DNA of 64,000 nucleotides from the NCBI RefSeq assembly GCF_030020805.1, contig NZ_CP125098.1, positions 7,855,501-7,919,500 on the forward strand, written 5' to 3'. A program made the position numbers and the translations under genes. The stretch comes from Paenibacillus sp. RC67 (lineage in GTDB: Bacteria > Bacillota > Bacilli > Paenibacillales > NBRC-103111). Under the pieces are notes generated by a model, which had not been told where the DNA came from, did no database searches, and saw only the letters and a program-made list of their open reading frames with translations. Below, piece by piece: positions 35,001 through 43,052 of the stretch; position 1 is the first letter of the stretch; each line of letters begins with the position of its first letter.

Positions 35001-36778
35001 TCGGCAACAAACTTCAGATTGTACCAGTTCACGGTGTTATTGGAATTGACGGTTTCGAACACATTCAGATTCGTAACGCTAAAAGAAAGCACCGTTTTAC
35101 CTGAGCTGTCAATCAGCTCCAATGGGTAGGAATCACCGATAACCTTTGGCTGCATAAAGCTTAGCTCGGCCGTCAGACCGCTTTTGCCTGATACCGGTGT
35201 GAAGGAATTCGTAAAGCCCCCTCTTCGGCCCGAATCGGCATTATCGTTGATCCATAATACATTGGTCGAGTTGCCTGTGACTGTCGCCGACTTGTTGTTG
35301 GCCGGTGCCACTTCCGATGGCGAATAATATTTATTGGTCAAATTGCTGTTGTTAATGACAGTCACATTGTTGATCTTTTCGTCTCCTGCATTAGCAATGG
35401 AAACATAGCCTGCGGGGGTATCGCCCAACGTGCTGGATTCGAAATTATCATTGATGAAAAACACACCCGGTTTTCCTGATACTTCACTCGAATTAGCGCC
35501 TTCACCAGCGGCATTGACGGCACTTATCACATAATAATAGGTAGTACCATTGGTTAAGCCGGTGTGAGTGAAGCTGGTACCCGTAGTCACATTAGTGATA
35601 AGGGTATATGGTCCTCCGGCTGCTGCGCTCTGCTTGACGTTATAAGACGTTGCTCCAGACACACTGTTCCAGGAAAGAGTCATTTGTTTATTTCCCGCTG
35701 AAGCAGCAGCATTCGTTGGTGCAGCCGGTCCTGCAGGTGCCGTTGTTGCCGTCGGTGTAATAGATACTTCATTGGAATATACGCTTGTGGATACTGAATT
35801 GGCTGCTGTCACGACATATTTATACGTCTGTCCATTCGTTACTGCACTATCCGTATAGCTTAGTCCGTTTACCGGACCGCTGTTTAATTTGGTGTATGGC
35901 CCGCCGCTAGCTGTACTGCGTCCTACATTGTAATAAACAGCATCCGTTACTGCATCCCAATTGAGCGTAACTTTATTGTCGCCAGCCGTACCGCTAAGTG
36001 TTGGAGCTTCCAAGGATACCGGTAAACTAGCTGTCAAACTGGATACCGCCGTTGTCGAAGCAGCGTTATAGGAATTGAGCAGCGTGATGCTGTCGAACGA
36101 TGCGGTAGCTGCTTTACCCACGGCGAATCCAACATTAACAGCCTGAGTGGCTGTGACGTCGGTAATGCTTTTACCGTTTATATTGGTCCACGTAATGTTC
36201 ATACCGTCAGAAGTACCCATGTCAAAATACACATCTGCTTTCGTACCATTCCATTGTTTCCGAATACGCATATAGCTTGGGGGTGTATCATAGGTTACAT
36301 CGACACTTGAAACCTTGTAACCGGAATTGCTTGCCGAACCTCCGGCAACGGATTTAGTAGTAACATAAGGTTGAAATTTGTTCCCCGTACCGTAATAATA
36401 GCTGTACACAAAAGAACTGCCTTGATCCAATGTGCTCCGAACCAATACCCCTGCCTGAGCTCCACTAACATAAGGATAATTGGTTAGTTTGGCAATCAGA
36501 GTGAAGTCTCCGCTTATAGGAGTAAAAGCATATTGAAACTGCTCTGCTGTAGCAGTCTGATTCGTAATGCCATTCGATGCTGTGCTTGTAACCGTAAGCT
36601 TCCCTGTCGCCTTATCGTACGTATTTGTTCCCGTGGACCCGTTATAGCTCAAGCTGCTCCAGCCCGTAGGAAGTGAAGCTGCCTCTGCACTCGGTATACC
36701 GAGTATCGGGATATACGATGCCAGCAGTAAGAAGCACAGCATGATGCGTAATGTTTTTACCATAGTGCCTTTTTTCAT
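29063..36778 (-). CDS. Giant S-layer-anchored pectinesterase/pectate lyase with FN3 and SLH repeats
   Basis: I place the start at the ATG at 36778 (AAGGAGG 12 bases upstream), giving about 2571 residues with a signal peptide ending near PSAEA. Domains in order: a concanavalin/LamG-like module (about 37-230), FN3 repeats (256-436), a second LamG-like module (438-640), four FN3 (645-1020), a CE8 pectinesterase (1024-1340; GTYTEK, QDTLY, DFIFG, LGRGW), an X2-type Ig domain (1342-1430), a PL1 pectate lyase (1440-1838; WIDHNTF, RITFHHNYY, RAPRVRFG), three near-identical FN3 (1851-2130), a linker domain, and three SLH repeats (2389-2571). It should demethylate and cleave pectin at the cell wall surface. 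Confidence 0.93.
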   Translation of the reverse strand: MKKGTMVKTLRIMLCFLLLASYIPILGIPSAEAASLPTGWSSLSYNGSTGTNTYDKATGKLTVTSTASNGITNQTATAEQFQYAFTPISGDFTLIAKLTNYPYVSGAQAGVLVRSTLDQGSSFVYSYYYGTGNKFQPYVTTKSVAGGSASNSGYKVSSVDVTYDTPPSYMRIRKQWNGTKADVYFDMGTSDGMNITWTNINGKSITDVTATQAVNVGFAVGKAATASFDSITLLNSYNAASTTAVSSLTASLPVSLEAPTLSGTAGDNKVTLNWDAVTDAVYYNVGRSTASGGPYTKLNSGPVNGLSYTDSAVTNGQTYKYVVTAANSVSTSVYSNEVSITPTATTAPAGPAAPTNAAASAGNKQMTLSWNSVSGATSYNVKQSAAAGGPYTLITNVTTGTSFTHTGLTNGTTYYYVISAVNAAGEGANSSEVSGKPGVFFINDNFESSTLGDTPAGYVSIANAGDEKINNVTVINNSNLTNKYYSPSEVAPANNKSATVTGNSTNVLWINDNADSGRRGGFTNSFTPVSGKSGLTAELSFMQPKVIGDSYPLELIDSSGKTVLSFSVTNLNVFETVNSNNTVNWYNLKFVADTGTNTVDVYFNGVYRGNFKFSTQDTNIAKIQSRTAGSSTGSMYIDNVKVYQQAAVTPQNLTTAGANQKVILSWNAASGVDSYNVYRSAAVGGPYTRVAANVTSPTYTDTTGLVNKNNYYYVVTGVNANGESDKSNEAYGYPNDVKPPAIAPTFGQIDIRDSQITLNWSSVQGIDGDKKPVDSTYTLLRSTHPEGPFITVAQKLTGTTYLDKNLTNDTQYYYQVIAANMGGSSPSSKLLKVAPAAPLETPTLLSAVPGNNQVDLSWTSVTDATYYSVKRSTVNGGPYTTVKDVNGVSFTDANVTNDKTYYYAVVASHVVDEQLAQESMISNQLKVTPYAAVAGAPAVPTGLKALAAEGSASLSWDKVAGATGYTVKRATTSGGPYTTLTSTNQTMYEDKSVTNGTTYYYVVSASNASGAGPLTDEITVLPAKVLTVDQAATSASSGFGAKLFNTIQSAVNVVPTSNTERTVIYIKAGTYTEKLTVDRPYVSLVGDGIDKTIIVYGDYAGTSSTTGKPGHTGNTFLSQTVKVTGDNFTAAQLTIENSSGPRSAVAQAVALSLYSDKASFESVKLKGYQDTLYNGLNGSNKGRHYFHNSIIQGDVDFIFGEAPAVVMDNVKMVLVSNSGGGGHITAGAQKNVTDKGYVFFNSQIVDDASASGTYDLGRGWKDYARVSFINTLIDSKKFLNEGWVAACAGSCITNYFSEYNSYGTGANPSARKLSTQLTGQEASLTIPQIFTDWDPSIPVIMPNVNYSPAVSVTSSNFDKNSVNQADIHVTLQLNGDVLKSITNGATVLAASDYKVTGNVVTISKVYLAGLQEGITTLSFNFGTTSIPVTINVINTDTTSDLGKQVLAVNDGWGSFTTGTTGGSKASAANIFTVTKRSELIKALGGNNSSNASNATPKIIYVKGTVDMNVDDNDNPVGMDYYKDPAYDLQAYLAAYDPAVWGVRVPSGALETARAVSETNQGNKIKINVGANTTIVGLSGSNAKILGGNLMIQNVDNVIVRNIDFQNAFDYFPQWDPTDGTTGNWNSAFDNITVKNAQHVWIDHNTFSDGNNRDDYNIKYFGRQYQQHDGALDITNSSDLITVSYNYFHDHDKNTLVGGSDSYTDDRGKERITFHHNYYQNVTQRAPRVRFGQVHLYNNYYEGTLNNANYPFLYAIGVGLESHIVAQNNYFMQDEGTTPESLIQVSAGGTEFTDTGSILNGVAVNIAQSKGGLSPVNWTPTLFTKVDKTADVPSIVKSQAGAENTLPVQVAPPAAPSDLIATAGIGQVSLQWSSVTEATYYNVKRSTIKGGAYTTIATNVTGTSYTDTGLTNGTTYYYVVSAANAGGESANTQEVNATPTAPVTPVQPPAAPSGLITTAGIGQVSLQWSSVTEAVYYNVKRSTTKGGAYTTIATNVTGTSYTDTGLTNGTTYYYVVSAANAGGESANTQEVNATPTAPVNPVQQPAAPSGLIATPAIGQVSLQWNSVTEATYYNVKRSTTKGGAYTTIATNVTGIGYTDMGLTNFTTYYYVVIAVNKGGESSNSAEVSATPYYTQSGGSRGSSTSGVTTPTVTVEPAKDGSLIINLQSVSEKTADGKAAAKATLEGAALTQALDMLKASGGAAEPRISIEVKGNNEAIGKLEIPSQSIADLISKAPKAIISLKYGGASYDLPLKAIDLAALASKLGTAAKDVKIIISIEKVSGTTLSSMEAKAKQQGLNPLVPAVDFTVTAADSSGKQVQITDFGTLYITRTLDLVKEPDPKKTTAVLFNPVTGKFSFVPATFSTSSGVSQAKLKRPGNSMYTVVEYSKTFDDLKGHWSQADVDLLASKLVVNGMTDSSFAPQHEITRAEFATLLVRALGLTESTSVKFSDVQASDWFAGAIGAASQAGLVDGFENGTFQPGANITREQMAVMMTRAMGVAGKKADSSQQALSKFSDAPSVSGWAKEAVAQAVNAGIINGVTSDTFVPNDMASRAEAAVMLKRLLQYEQLIN
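30395..31228 (-). repeat. Three near-identical FN3-coding repeats
   Basis: Three consecutive units of about 285 bases encode FN3 domains that differ at only a few residues (for example QVSLQWSSVTEATYYNVKRS recurs, with YTTIATNVTG and TYYYVVSAANAGGES). The DNA is also nearly the same, unlike the six older FN3 copies upstream, which points to recent tandem duplication or gene conversion. Confidence 0.88.
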
Positions 36779-37096
36779 GTTGTCTATGAGCCTCCTTAAC
36801 CCTATTTGGTCTTGCCACAAATGTACCTTAGAATTTCCCACTCCTTTACGCGATGTGAACAACGCGACAAAGCCGCTCCTATCCCGTGCTCCTTTCCATG
36901 AAGATAGCAGCCTTGTCCACTGCTCCCCCATTATGCATCCCGCATTCTTTTCCCGACTATAATCATCTTGTCTGAAGGTAGTTGATTATCCCAGCAAGCT
37001 CTCATTACAGTCATATGCCGTTTTCAACCTGCCCTAGAGAAGCTTTTGGAGATAAGTTTTATCACCTTATACGGATGCTTCCTTATCCTGAACAAG
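36779..37096. other. Upstream region of the giant pectinase
   Basis: This stretch should hold the minus-strand promoter and leader of the pectinase gene. The reading frame stays open upstream to 36931, but that part lacks a signal peptide or hydrophobic character and has no good ribosome binding site at its ends. I see no convincing -35/-10 pair or operator. Confidence 0.4.
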
Positions 37097-37118
37097 AAAA
37101 AAAGCCCCTCAGAGGCTC
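37097..37118 (-). terminator. Terminator of the binding-protein gene
   Basis: On the minus strand GAGCCTCTGAGGGGCTTTTTTT forms a short stem (GCCTC/GGGGC with G-U) followed by seven T, 36 bases past the stop at 37154. Confidence 0.72.
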
Positions 37119-37153
37119 ATCACCTCCAAGGAGCTATCGTACTCATTTAACTT

Positions 37154-38704
37154 TTAGGGTATCATTTGTTTAATTTCAGCATATTCAATGTTCAACTCGT
37201 TGATAATTTGATCGCCGCCGCTTATGCGCCATCTGTCGACTTCTTTCGTGAAGCCTCGCTCATCTATTTTTCCTAAAATAAATTGATACGTAGCATCCGT
37301 AATGATCGTTTGCAGCTCCGCACCTTTTTCCGCCTGTGTCTGTGAAAATAAGGAGGTTGTCGGATCATTGACTGCCATCTTGGCATTGTCCTCAATCATG
37401 CTCTGAATCTTGTTCTGCATTTCGCTTGTTTCCTCAAGCTGCAAGTACCTAATATCGAAAGTTCGCAGCGCATTCGCATAAGGCTCTACTTCCTGCTCGC
37501 GCAAGGTTTGCGTATCCGGAAATATTTTAATCGTCTTCCGGTCATCGTTCAATCTGTAATGGCGGTCCTCTAGCCCGTATGTGAGTAGATTGTTGACATT
37601 CTCCGACAAAAGGCTGTTAAAAAAGCCAAGAACATCGCGGAGCTCAGCTTCATTTTTTATACTCGATTTAGGAAACAGAAACAGCCCACCGAAGCCGCTT
37701 CCTCCCCATATCCGCTCCCCTTTTGGCCCTTTAATCCTGTTCAGAATATCTACATCGGCATCTTTATTTACCTTCTGGATGCGGTATTGCACGGAAGAGG
37801 CCAGCACATTACTGATCATCATCCCGGCTTCTCCTTTAATGAAACGGTCCTCCTGCTGTACCTTGCTAGTGACGGTAAAATCGGGGTTAATCAATTTCTC
37901 ATCATATAGTCTCTTCATGAATTTCATCGTGTTGAAATATTCGGATGTCATAAAATCAGGCGTAAGTTTCCCGTCTACAAGCCCCCAGCTGTTGGGAGTG
38001 CCGAAGTAAGAAGCTATATTTTTAAAGGCCCCGTATACAAGATCGTTGCGGTCGATTAGACCGTAGGTATCCTGCTTCCCGTTCCCATCCGGATCCCGAT
38101 ATGTAAAAGCTTGAAGTACCTCGTATAGATCCTCCATGCTTTTGGGCTCTTGCAAGCCAAGTCGATTCAACCAATCCTTCCGGAATTGAATCCCTTGTCT
38201 CGATTGCGGTCGCTCCCAATAAATTCCGTATGTTTTTCCGAAATAAGAAGCATTATTCATAATAGTCGGGTTCATAAACTTACTTATGAGAGGGTAGTCC
38301 TTCAAGTAAGGCCCAATTTCCCAGAACAAGCCGGATCGTATTCCGTTGACAATAGAAGGCTGCTTCACATCTACCGCCTTGACTTGCAGGACCTTGGGCA
38401 TCGTGCCCGTAGCAATGGCTGCCACCATCTTGTCCGAATAGATCGTATCCGGTACCCATGAGATAGCAAGCTTCGTCCTTGTCATGGATTGAAGCTCCTG
38501 AAGGATCGTATCCTTGGGCGGATCATCCTGATTCAATACAAGCATAAAGCTTATTTCTGCAGCAGATGCTGCTGCCTTGCCTTTGTCCTTCTTACCTTCA
38601 AGCTTGGACGATGGCTGCAATGAGCAGCCCGCCGTTGTTAAGGCAAGCAGCAGAACCATGCCAAGGTTCAAAATATATCGTCTGGTGCTCCATCTGTTCC
38701 GCAT
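37154..38704 (-). CDS. Extracellular solute-binding lipoprotein, sugar ABC type
   Basis: This 516-residue lipoprotein (lipobox TTAGC, Cys27) resembles the LplA/YtcQ-type binding proteins for carbohydrates abundant in Paenibacillus. Typical features are the KDWLNRLGLQEPKSMEDLYEVLQAFTYRDPDGNGKQDTYGL segment, with the DPDGNGKQDT calcium-like loop, and the conserved GEAGMM region. It lies two bases downstream of the AraC-type sensor gene and has no permease genes beside it. Because of this and the neighbouring pectinase, it may be a sensor partner for uronate oligomers rather than an importer part; this is inference. Confidence 0.88.
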   Translation of the reverse strand: MRNRWSTRRYILNLGMVLLLALTTAGCSLQPSSKLEGKKDKGKAAASAAEISFMLVLNQDDPPKDTILQELQSMTRTKLAISWVPDTIYSDKMVAAIATGTMPKVLQVKAVDVKQPSIVNGIRSGLFWEIGPYLKDYPLISKFMNPTIMNNASYFGKTYGIYWERPQSRQGIQFRKDWLNRLGLQEPKSMEDLYEVLQAFTYRDPDGNGKQDTYGLIDRNDLVYGAFKNIASYFGTPNSWGLVDGKLTPDFMTSEYFNTMKFMKRLYDEKLINPDFTVTSKVQQEDRFIKGEAGMMISNVLASSVQYRIQKVNKDADVDILNRIKGPKGERIWGGSGFGGLFLFPKSSIKNEAELRDVLGFFNSLLSENVNNLLTYGLEDRHYRLNDDRKTIKIFPDTQTLREQEVEPYANALRTFDIRYLQLEETSEMQNKIQSMIEDNAKMAVNDPTTSLFSQTQAEKGAELQTIITDATYQFILGKIDERGFTKEVDRWRISGGDQIINELNIEYAEIKQMIP

Positions 38705-38706
38705 GA

Positions 38707-41094
38707 CTATCCCTCCATGGATGCTGAACCATTCGAATTGCCATCATCCTGCCGCCCCAATTCGCGGAATTTCCCTGGACTATAGCATTCTGTTTTACGG
38801 AAAGAGCGAATGAAGTTTTGGGAATTGTTGTAGCGCAGCCGCTCCGCGATCTCTTTTATCGGCATATCCGTTTCCATGAGCCACTTAATAGCAACCTTGT
38901 GGCGGTACTGAGCCAAATAAGCGCTGAAGGACACTTCCATGCTTTTGCGGAAAATGGTCGCCAGATAGCTTGAATTATAATGGAGACGGTCCGCACACGT
39001 ATCAATCGTAATGTCAGTGTCAAATTCGTCATGAATCATCTGTACCATTTGCTTCGACAAGGAAAGATGTCTTACTTCGGTCTGCCCCTCAATCCCGTTC
39101 ATGATAGGATCGATGATTTTGTCCATAAACCATGTTTCGCCAGACTCCGTTAGATTCAAGTGAAACAATTCGTCGAACAACGCCTGCTGCCGCTGCATCG
39201 GAATCGCCTGCCCCGTGACGCCATTGGCAAGACCAAGCATATTCATCAGCAAACGTACCGCATTAAACTGCATATCATAAGGATTTGGATTGCTTTGCTC
39301 AATTTCGTGTAATAGCTTGGGAAGCAGCGACCCGACCCGCTCCCTATCAACCAGCTTCACCGCATCAAACAGCTCTGATTGCAGAGCAAATGGATAAGAA
39401 TAGTGGAGGACATGGTATTCACCCAAGTCGCCGAAGTAGCCGATACCTTCATCACCAAAGAAGGCGTGTCTTTTCACTGCCTCAACCGCTTCTTCATAGG
39501 CTCGGGGAATATCCGGCAAGCGCTGGTACGGGACACTGATACCGATGTTCACCTTTAAATTCAGCACCTCAGCCGCTGTTTGCTGAACGAGTCTTGCAGC
39601 TGCGTAGGCTTCTGATAAAAACAATTCCTCAGAACCCGCTTCGCCGGTCAAGACCGTCGTTTGTGTTCTGCCAAGCACGATAGGCTGCAGCCTTTGGTCA
39701 GCTCCAATGAGCTCCTCGACCATATTGTTAACTGCAAATAGCAGCAGATCGATATCCTTTTCCGAAAATCGGGTATTCTCCAGACTGCCGATTTGTAGGG
39801 CCAGCACATAGAAGCGCGAGAAATCCTGGCGCATGCCGAGGCTTTCCATCCGTTCGACAATCTCCCCCTCCTTCATGCCAAACAAGAACAGCTTGACCAT
39901 CAAAAACGTACGCAGCAGCTCGGTCTGGCCCTCCAGCCTGCTTTCTAAGCGTCTTTTCGTATCAAATAACGTATGAACCTGCTCCCCTATCACTTGAATT
40001 TCATCCAACGATTTCTTGGAGGCTGTCATGCCCATTTGGGACAAAACCTCATTGTATATTTGGGCAATAGGTCGGTACAATCGCTTCGTCCACAGCAAGA
40101 TCGCAATAATGGACAGCAATAACAGTCCGATGCAAATATACAAGGTGAACCAACCGATCTCCCGAGATGAACGGGTTAGTTGATCCAGTGTAACGACGGA
40201 CACATACGTCCAACCGTTATAATCCGATTTGCGGTACGTAACCATAAAGGATTGGTGATCTATGTTCATGTTATACTGGCCTGTCCGCTCCTCGGGGAGC
40301 TGCCTTACGGATTGCCGCAGCGATTCGTCCAGACCTTCCAGAGTTACACCCTTATGTACAAATAAGCGTCTGTCTTGATCAAACAACAGTACGGCTTCAT
40401 GATCTGCATTGACGGAGATCAATTGGCTCAAGCTACAGGCCGGAATTTGAATCATTGCGGTTCCGAGGCTCCTGTAAGCCGTAAGAGGAAGCTTTTTCAG
40501 CAAATTGACATTCGTCTGACAGTTGTTCACCAAGGATGATCGGATAGCGCTTTCATCAACCTGGTTGGCTGACGGCATAGCCGTTGGGATGCTAGCGTCT
40601 TTTGAACCGGATGAAGCTTTGGAACTTCCAATTTCCCAGACGGAGGGCGCGGCCGGATTAGGCATGGCCGATGTGTTTCCTTTTATCCAGGCATCCAGCC
40701 GATATAGGCCGTCATTTTTAATAAGCCAGTTGCCGGCCGTACTCCATATCTGGATATCATCTATCCCTGTATCGAGACGCTGAAGACTGCTAAGCTCTGT
40801 TTTCACCTGGGTATACAGTTGGAATTGATCTGGATTTAGCGGCTCATTGAGTGCCGTTTGAATAATTTTGGAGCCAAGGAAGTGAGTTGTCGCCTGATCT
40901 ACTACCTTCAAGGAATGCTCCACGTTCATCTGCGTTTGCTGAAGGCTTAGCGCCGTTTCTTTATTCATTTTCTCCAGTACGACACCAGAAGACTTGATAT
41001 AGGAAAATAAACCAAGCAGCACGACTGGCATCGTGGTAATAATAAAGCATAATAATACCCATCTCACATAATAACGGTTCGGCTGCTTCTTCAT
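38707..41094 (-). CDS. Membrane AraC-type sensor-regulator
   Basis: This protein of about 795 residues has a membrane helix near residues 12-35, an extracellular cache-like sensing region (about 40-310), a second helix (about 315-335, LYICIGLLLLSIIAILLW), a cytoplasmic GGDEF-degenerate-like middle region, and a C-terminal AraC DNA-binding domain (ITIDTCADRLHYNSSYLATIFRKS and IKEIAERLRYNNSQNFIRSFRKTECYSPGKFREL). Such one-component regulators in Paenibacillus control carbohydrate ABC systems. I start at the ATG at 41094; the GTG at 41109 has no separate binding site. It forms an operon with the binding protein downstream. Confidence 0.88.
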   Translation of the reverse strand: MKKQPNRYYVRWVLLCFIITTMPVVLLGLFSYIKSSGVVLEKMNKETALSLQQTQMNVEHSLKVVDQATTHFLGSKIIQTALNEPLNPDQFQLYTQVKTELSSLQRLDTGIDDIQIWSTAGNWLIKNDGLYRLDAWIKGNTSAMPNPAAPSVWEIGSSKASSGSKDASIPTAMPSANQVDESAIRSSLVNNCQTNVNLLKKLPLTAYRSLGTAMIQIPACSLSQLISVNADHEAVLLFDQDRRLFVHKGVTLEGLDESLRQSVRQLPEERTGQYNMNIDHQSFMVTYRKSDYNGWTYVSVVTLDQLTRSSREIGWFTLYICIGLLLLSIIAILLWTKRLYRPIAQIYNEVLSQMGMTASKKSLDEIQVIGEQVHTLFDTKRRLESRLEGQTELLRTFLMVKLFLFGMKEGEIVERMESLGMRQDFSRFYVLALQIGSLENTRFSEKDIDLLLFAVNNMVEELIGADQRLQPIVLGRTQTTVLTGEAGSEELFLSEAYAAARLVQQTAAEVLNLKVNIGISVPYQRLPDIPRAYEEAVEAVKRHAFFGDEGIGYFGDLGEYHVLHYSYPFALQSELFDAVKLVDRERVGSLLPKLLHEIEQSNPNPYDMQFNAVRLLMNMLGLANGVTGQAIPMQRQQALFDELFHLNLTESGETWFMDKIIDPIMNGIEGQTEVRHLSLSKQMVQMIHDEFDTDITIDTCADRLHYNSSYLATIFRKSMEVSFSAYLAQYRHKVAIKWLMETDMPIKEIAERLRYNNSQNFIRSFRKTECYSPGKFRELGRQDDGNSNGSASMEG

Positions 41095-41228
41095 GTACTG
41101 TGTGTTCACCCTTTGTCTTGTTCAACCGGTGGAAGCGCATTCTGGCGATTATTTATCCTATTGTAACACATGCCACCACTGTCAAGAAGATACCATTTTA
41201 CAGGGTTGGATTGTTGCATTTATTTCCA

Positions 41229-41258
41229 TGTAACCTTTCTGTAGCCTGCAAGTTCTAA
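41229..41258 (+). promoter_or_regulatory. Probable ECF-type autoregulatory promoter
   Basis: TGTAAC (41229-41234) followed by 17 bases and GTTCTA (41252-41257) resembles the -35 TGTAAC and -10 CGTCTA-like elements recognised by ECF sigma factors of the SigX/SigW/SigV kind. It lies about 45 bases before the sigma gene, as expected for self-activation. Confidence 0.55.
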
Positions 41259-41301
41259 TACATGTAAACAAAAAACAAGAGCACATTTACAAAAAAAGAA
41301 G

Positions 41302-41841
41302 GTGATTAACCTGGATTCGCATGTGGACATCGTTGTAAAAGCCCAAGCTGGTGACCGGGAAGCATTCATTCAACTCATGAGGGAACTGGAATCGCCATTA
41401 TATCGAACGGCACGGTCGATTCTGAAACAAGAAGAAGACTGCGCGGATGCCCTGCAGGAGACAATGCTGAATGCTTTCAAGTCTATACATTCTTTAAGAG
41501 AACCCGCATTTTTCAAAACATGGGTATTCCGAATTCTTATAAACGAGTGTAACAAGATGTTGAAAAAAAAGGCACGATCCGTACCGTATGGTGAACTTCC
41601 TGATGTTCCGACCGTATCAGCCGATTATGAAAAAATTGATTTGTGGGAAGCGGTCAGCCACCTGGAGGAAGGTCAGCGTATCGTCATAGTTCTTCATTAT
41701 TTTCAGGACATGCCCCTTAGTCAGGTTGGAGAAGTGCTTGATATTTCAGCAGAAGCAGTCAAGACCCGTCTGCATAGGGCGAGGAAGAAATTGCAGCATT
41801 TTTTTTCAAATCCATCAAGAAATGGAGCTGAGGCACGGTGA
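41302..41841 (+). CDS. ECF RNA polymerase sigma factor
   Basis: This protein of about 179 residues has sigma region 2 (GDREAFIQLMRELESPLYRTARSILK and the DALQETMLNAFKSI -10 recognition helix) and region 4 (EGQRIVIVLHYFQDMPLSQVGEVLDISAEAVKTRLHRARKKL). The start is uncertain: GTG at 41302 lies within the excellent AAGAAGGTGAT binding site, so the ribosome could instead begin at CTG 41311 (LDSHVDIV) five bases beyond it, or GTG 41320. The DUF4179 gene follows with an overlapping stop/start, which makes it the likely anti-sigma partner. Confidence 0.92.
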   Translation: MINLDSHVDIVVKAQAGDREAFIQLMRELESPLYRTARSILKQEEDCADALQETMLNAFKSIHSLREPAFFKTWVFRILINECNKMLKKKARSVPYGELPDVPTVSADYEKIDLWEAVSHLEEGQRIVIVLHYFQDMPLSQVGEVLDISAEAVKTRLHRARKKLQHFFSNPSRNGAEAR

Positions 41842-43022
41842 ATAGTTCTTTAGACGATAAACTCAAAGAGGCTCAGGACATGCTGCCTGACCCAATGCCG
41901 CCAATTGTACGTTCCAAATTGGACGAAACTTACGAAATGATTAAGCAAATGGAGCTGCCTGTAAGGGGCAAGCAGGAGCCCGTAAGGAATAAAATGAGTT
42001 TGCTTAAGAAAGCCGGACTGTCCGCAGCTGCTGCAGCAGTATTAGGAACCGTCACTATTGGATCCGGCTTCGTATCGCCAGTCATGGCTGAAGCTTTAAA
42101 ACAAATCCCGATTTTAAGCAGCATTTTTAATTTATGGGGGCAAAATAATGGAGATCCGGGAATTCAACAGGCTGACAACTACTTTACCAACGTCAACAAA
42201 AGTGTGACGCAGGGCGGTTTGACGATGAATATTTCAACCTCCGTTTTTGATGGCACCCGCGTTGTAATGGAATTAAATACTCCGGGCAATCGATTATATG
42301 TTGATCCTACAGCAGTAGACTCTCCTTCGACGAAAGGATCTGTTGAAAAGATCGAAGCTCTCTACAAGGGACAGCTTCTCGCAGTCGATTACGGAACTCT
42401 GGATATGGAAAGCTCCAATCATTTACTCATGGAAGTATCTGGAACCCTTCTTGAGCAAAGTCCCGATGACAGCTCTGCATTAAAGCGGGTTTCATTTCCG
42501 AAACGATTTGATTTGACCATGAATGTAAAACTAAAAGGTTATGAGAAACCCTTTCAGCTCGTCGTGCCGGTAATCCAGACAACCCAGAACACAGTATTAA
42601 CATCCAAAGAGACCAAGTCTTTCGATAACATCAACTTGAAGATTAACAAGCTTGAGATGACACCACTCACAACTCAATTGGATATTAGCTATACAACCAA
42701 GCCAGGGCAAAATATCAACGATATGCTTGCCTCCGTTCCAGCCAAATATAAGCATGAAAGCGGCAGTTTCATAGCCCTTCACTACGATGTAGTGGATGAT
42801 CAAGGCGTTTATCTCAAGCCTCTTGGCGGCTCGGCTTTTAGAGTAGAATCTATGCTTTTACGATTCGAGCCTTTCAAGACAATGCCTAAATCTGTAACCA
42901 TAAAGCCTTACCTGATGCTATCAGATGGAGAAGCACCCGCCGGTGCAGTCGGAAGAGTAGAGCTTACGAATATATCCAAAGAGTACATTCCTGAGCTTGA
43001 ATTTACATTACCTGTAAAATAG
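41838..43022 (+). CDS. DUF4179 domain protein, probable anti-sigma factor
   Basis: This 394-residue protein has a short cytoplasmic N terminus (about residues 1-55), one membrane helix (about 58-78, LLKKAGLSAAAAAVLGTVTIGSG) and a large external DUF4179 domain (from QADNYFTNVNKSVTQGGLTMNI). DUF4179 proteins commonly follow ECF sigma genes and act as membrane anti-sigma factors. The GTG start overlaps the sigma stop codon, so the pair is co-translated. The signal sensed is unknown. Confidence 0.88.
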   Translation: MNSSLDDKLKEAQDMLPDPMPPIVRSKLDETYEMIKQMELPVRGKQEPVRNKMSLLKKAGLSAAAAAVLGTVTIGSGFVSPVMAEALKQIPILSSIFNLWGQNNGDPGIQQADNYFTNVNKSVTQGGLTMNISTSVFDGTRVVMELNTPGNRLYVDPTAVDSPSTKGSVEKIEALYKGQLLAVDYGTLDMESSNHLLMEVSGTLLEQSPDDSSALKRVSFPKRFDLTMNVKLKGYEKPFQLVVPVIQTTQNTVLTSKETKSFDNINLKINKLEMTPLTTQLDISYTTKPGQNINDMLASVPAKYKHESGSFIALHYDVVDDQGVYLKPLGGSAFRVESMLLRFEPFKTMPKSVTIKPYLMLSDGEAPAGAVGRVELTNISKEYIPELEFTLPVK

Positions 43023-43052
43023 CTGTAATCGGCTTTACTTCGCGCGGCAGAA

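Noticed and set aside
36779..36931. Upstream extension of the giant pectinase frame
   Set aside because: It would place 51 charged residues before the signal peptide; the ATG at 36778 has a good binding site.
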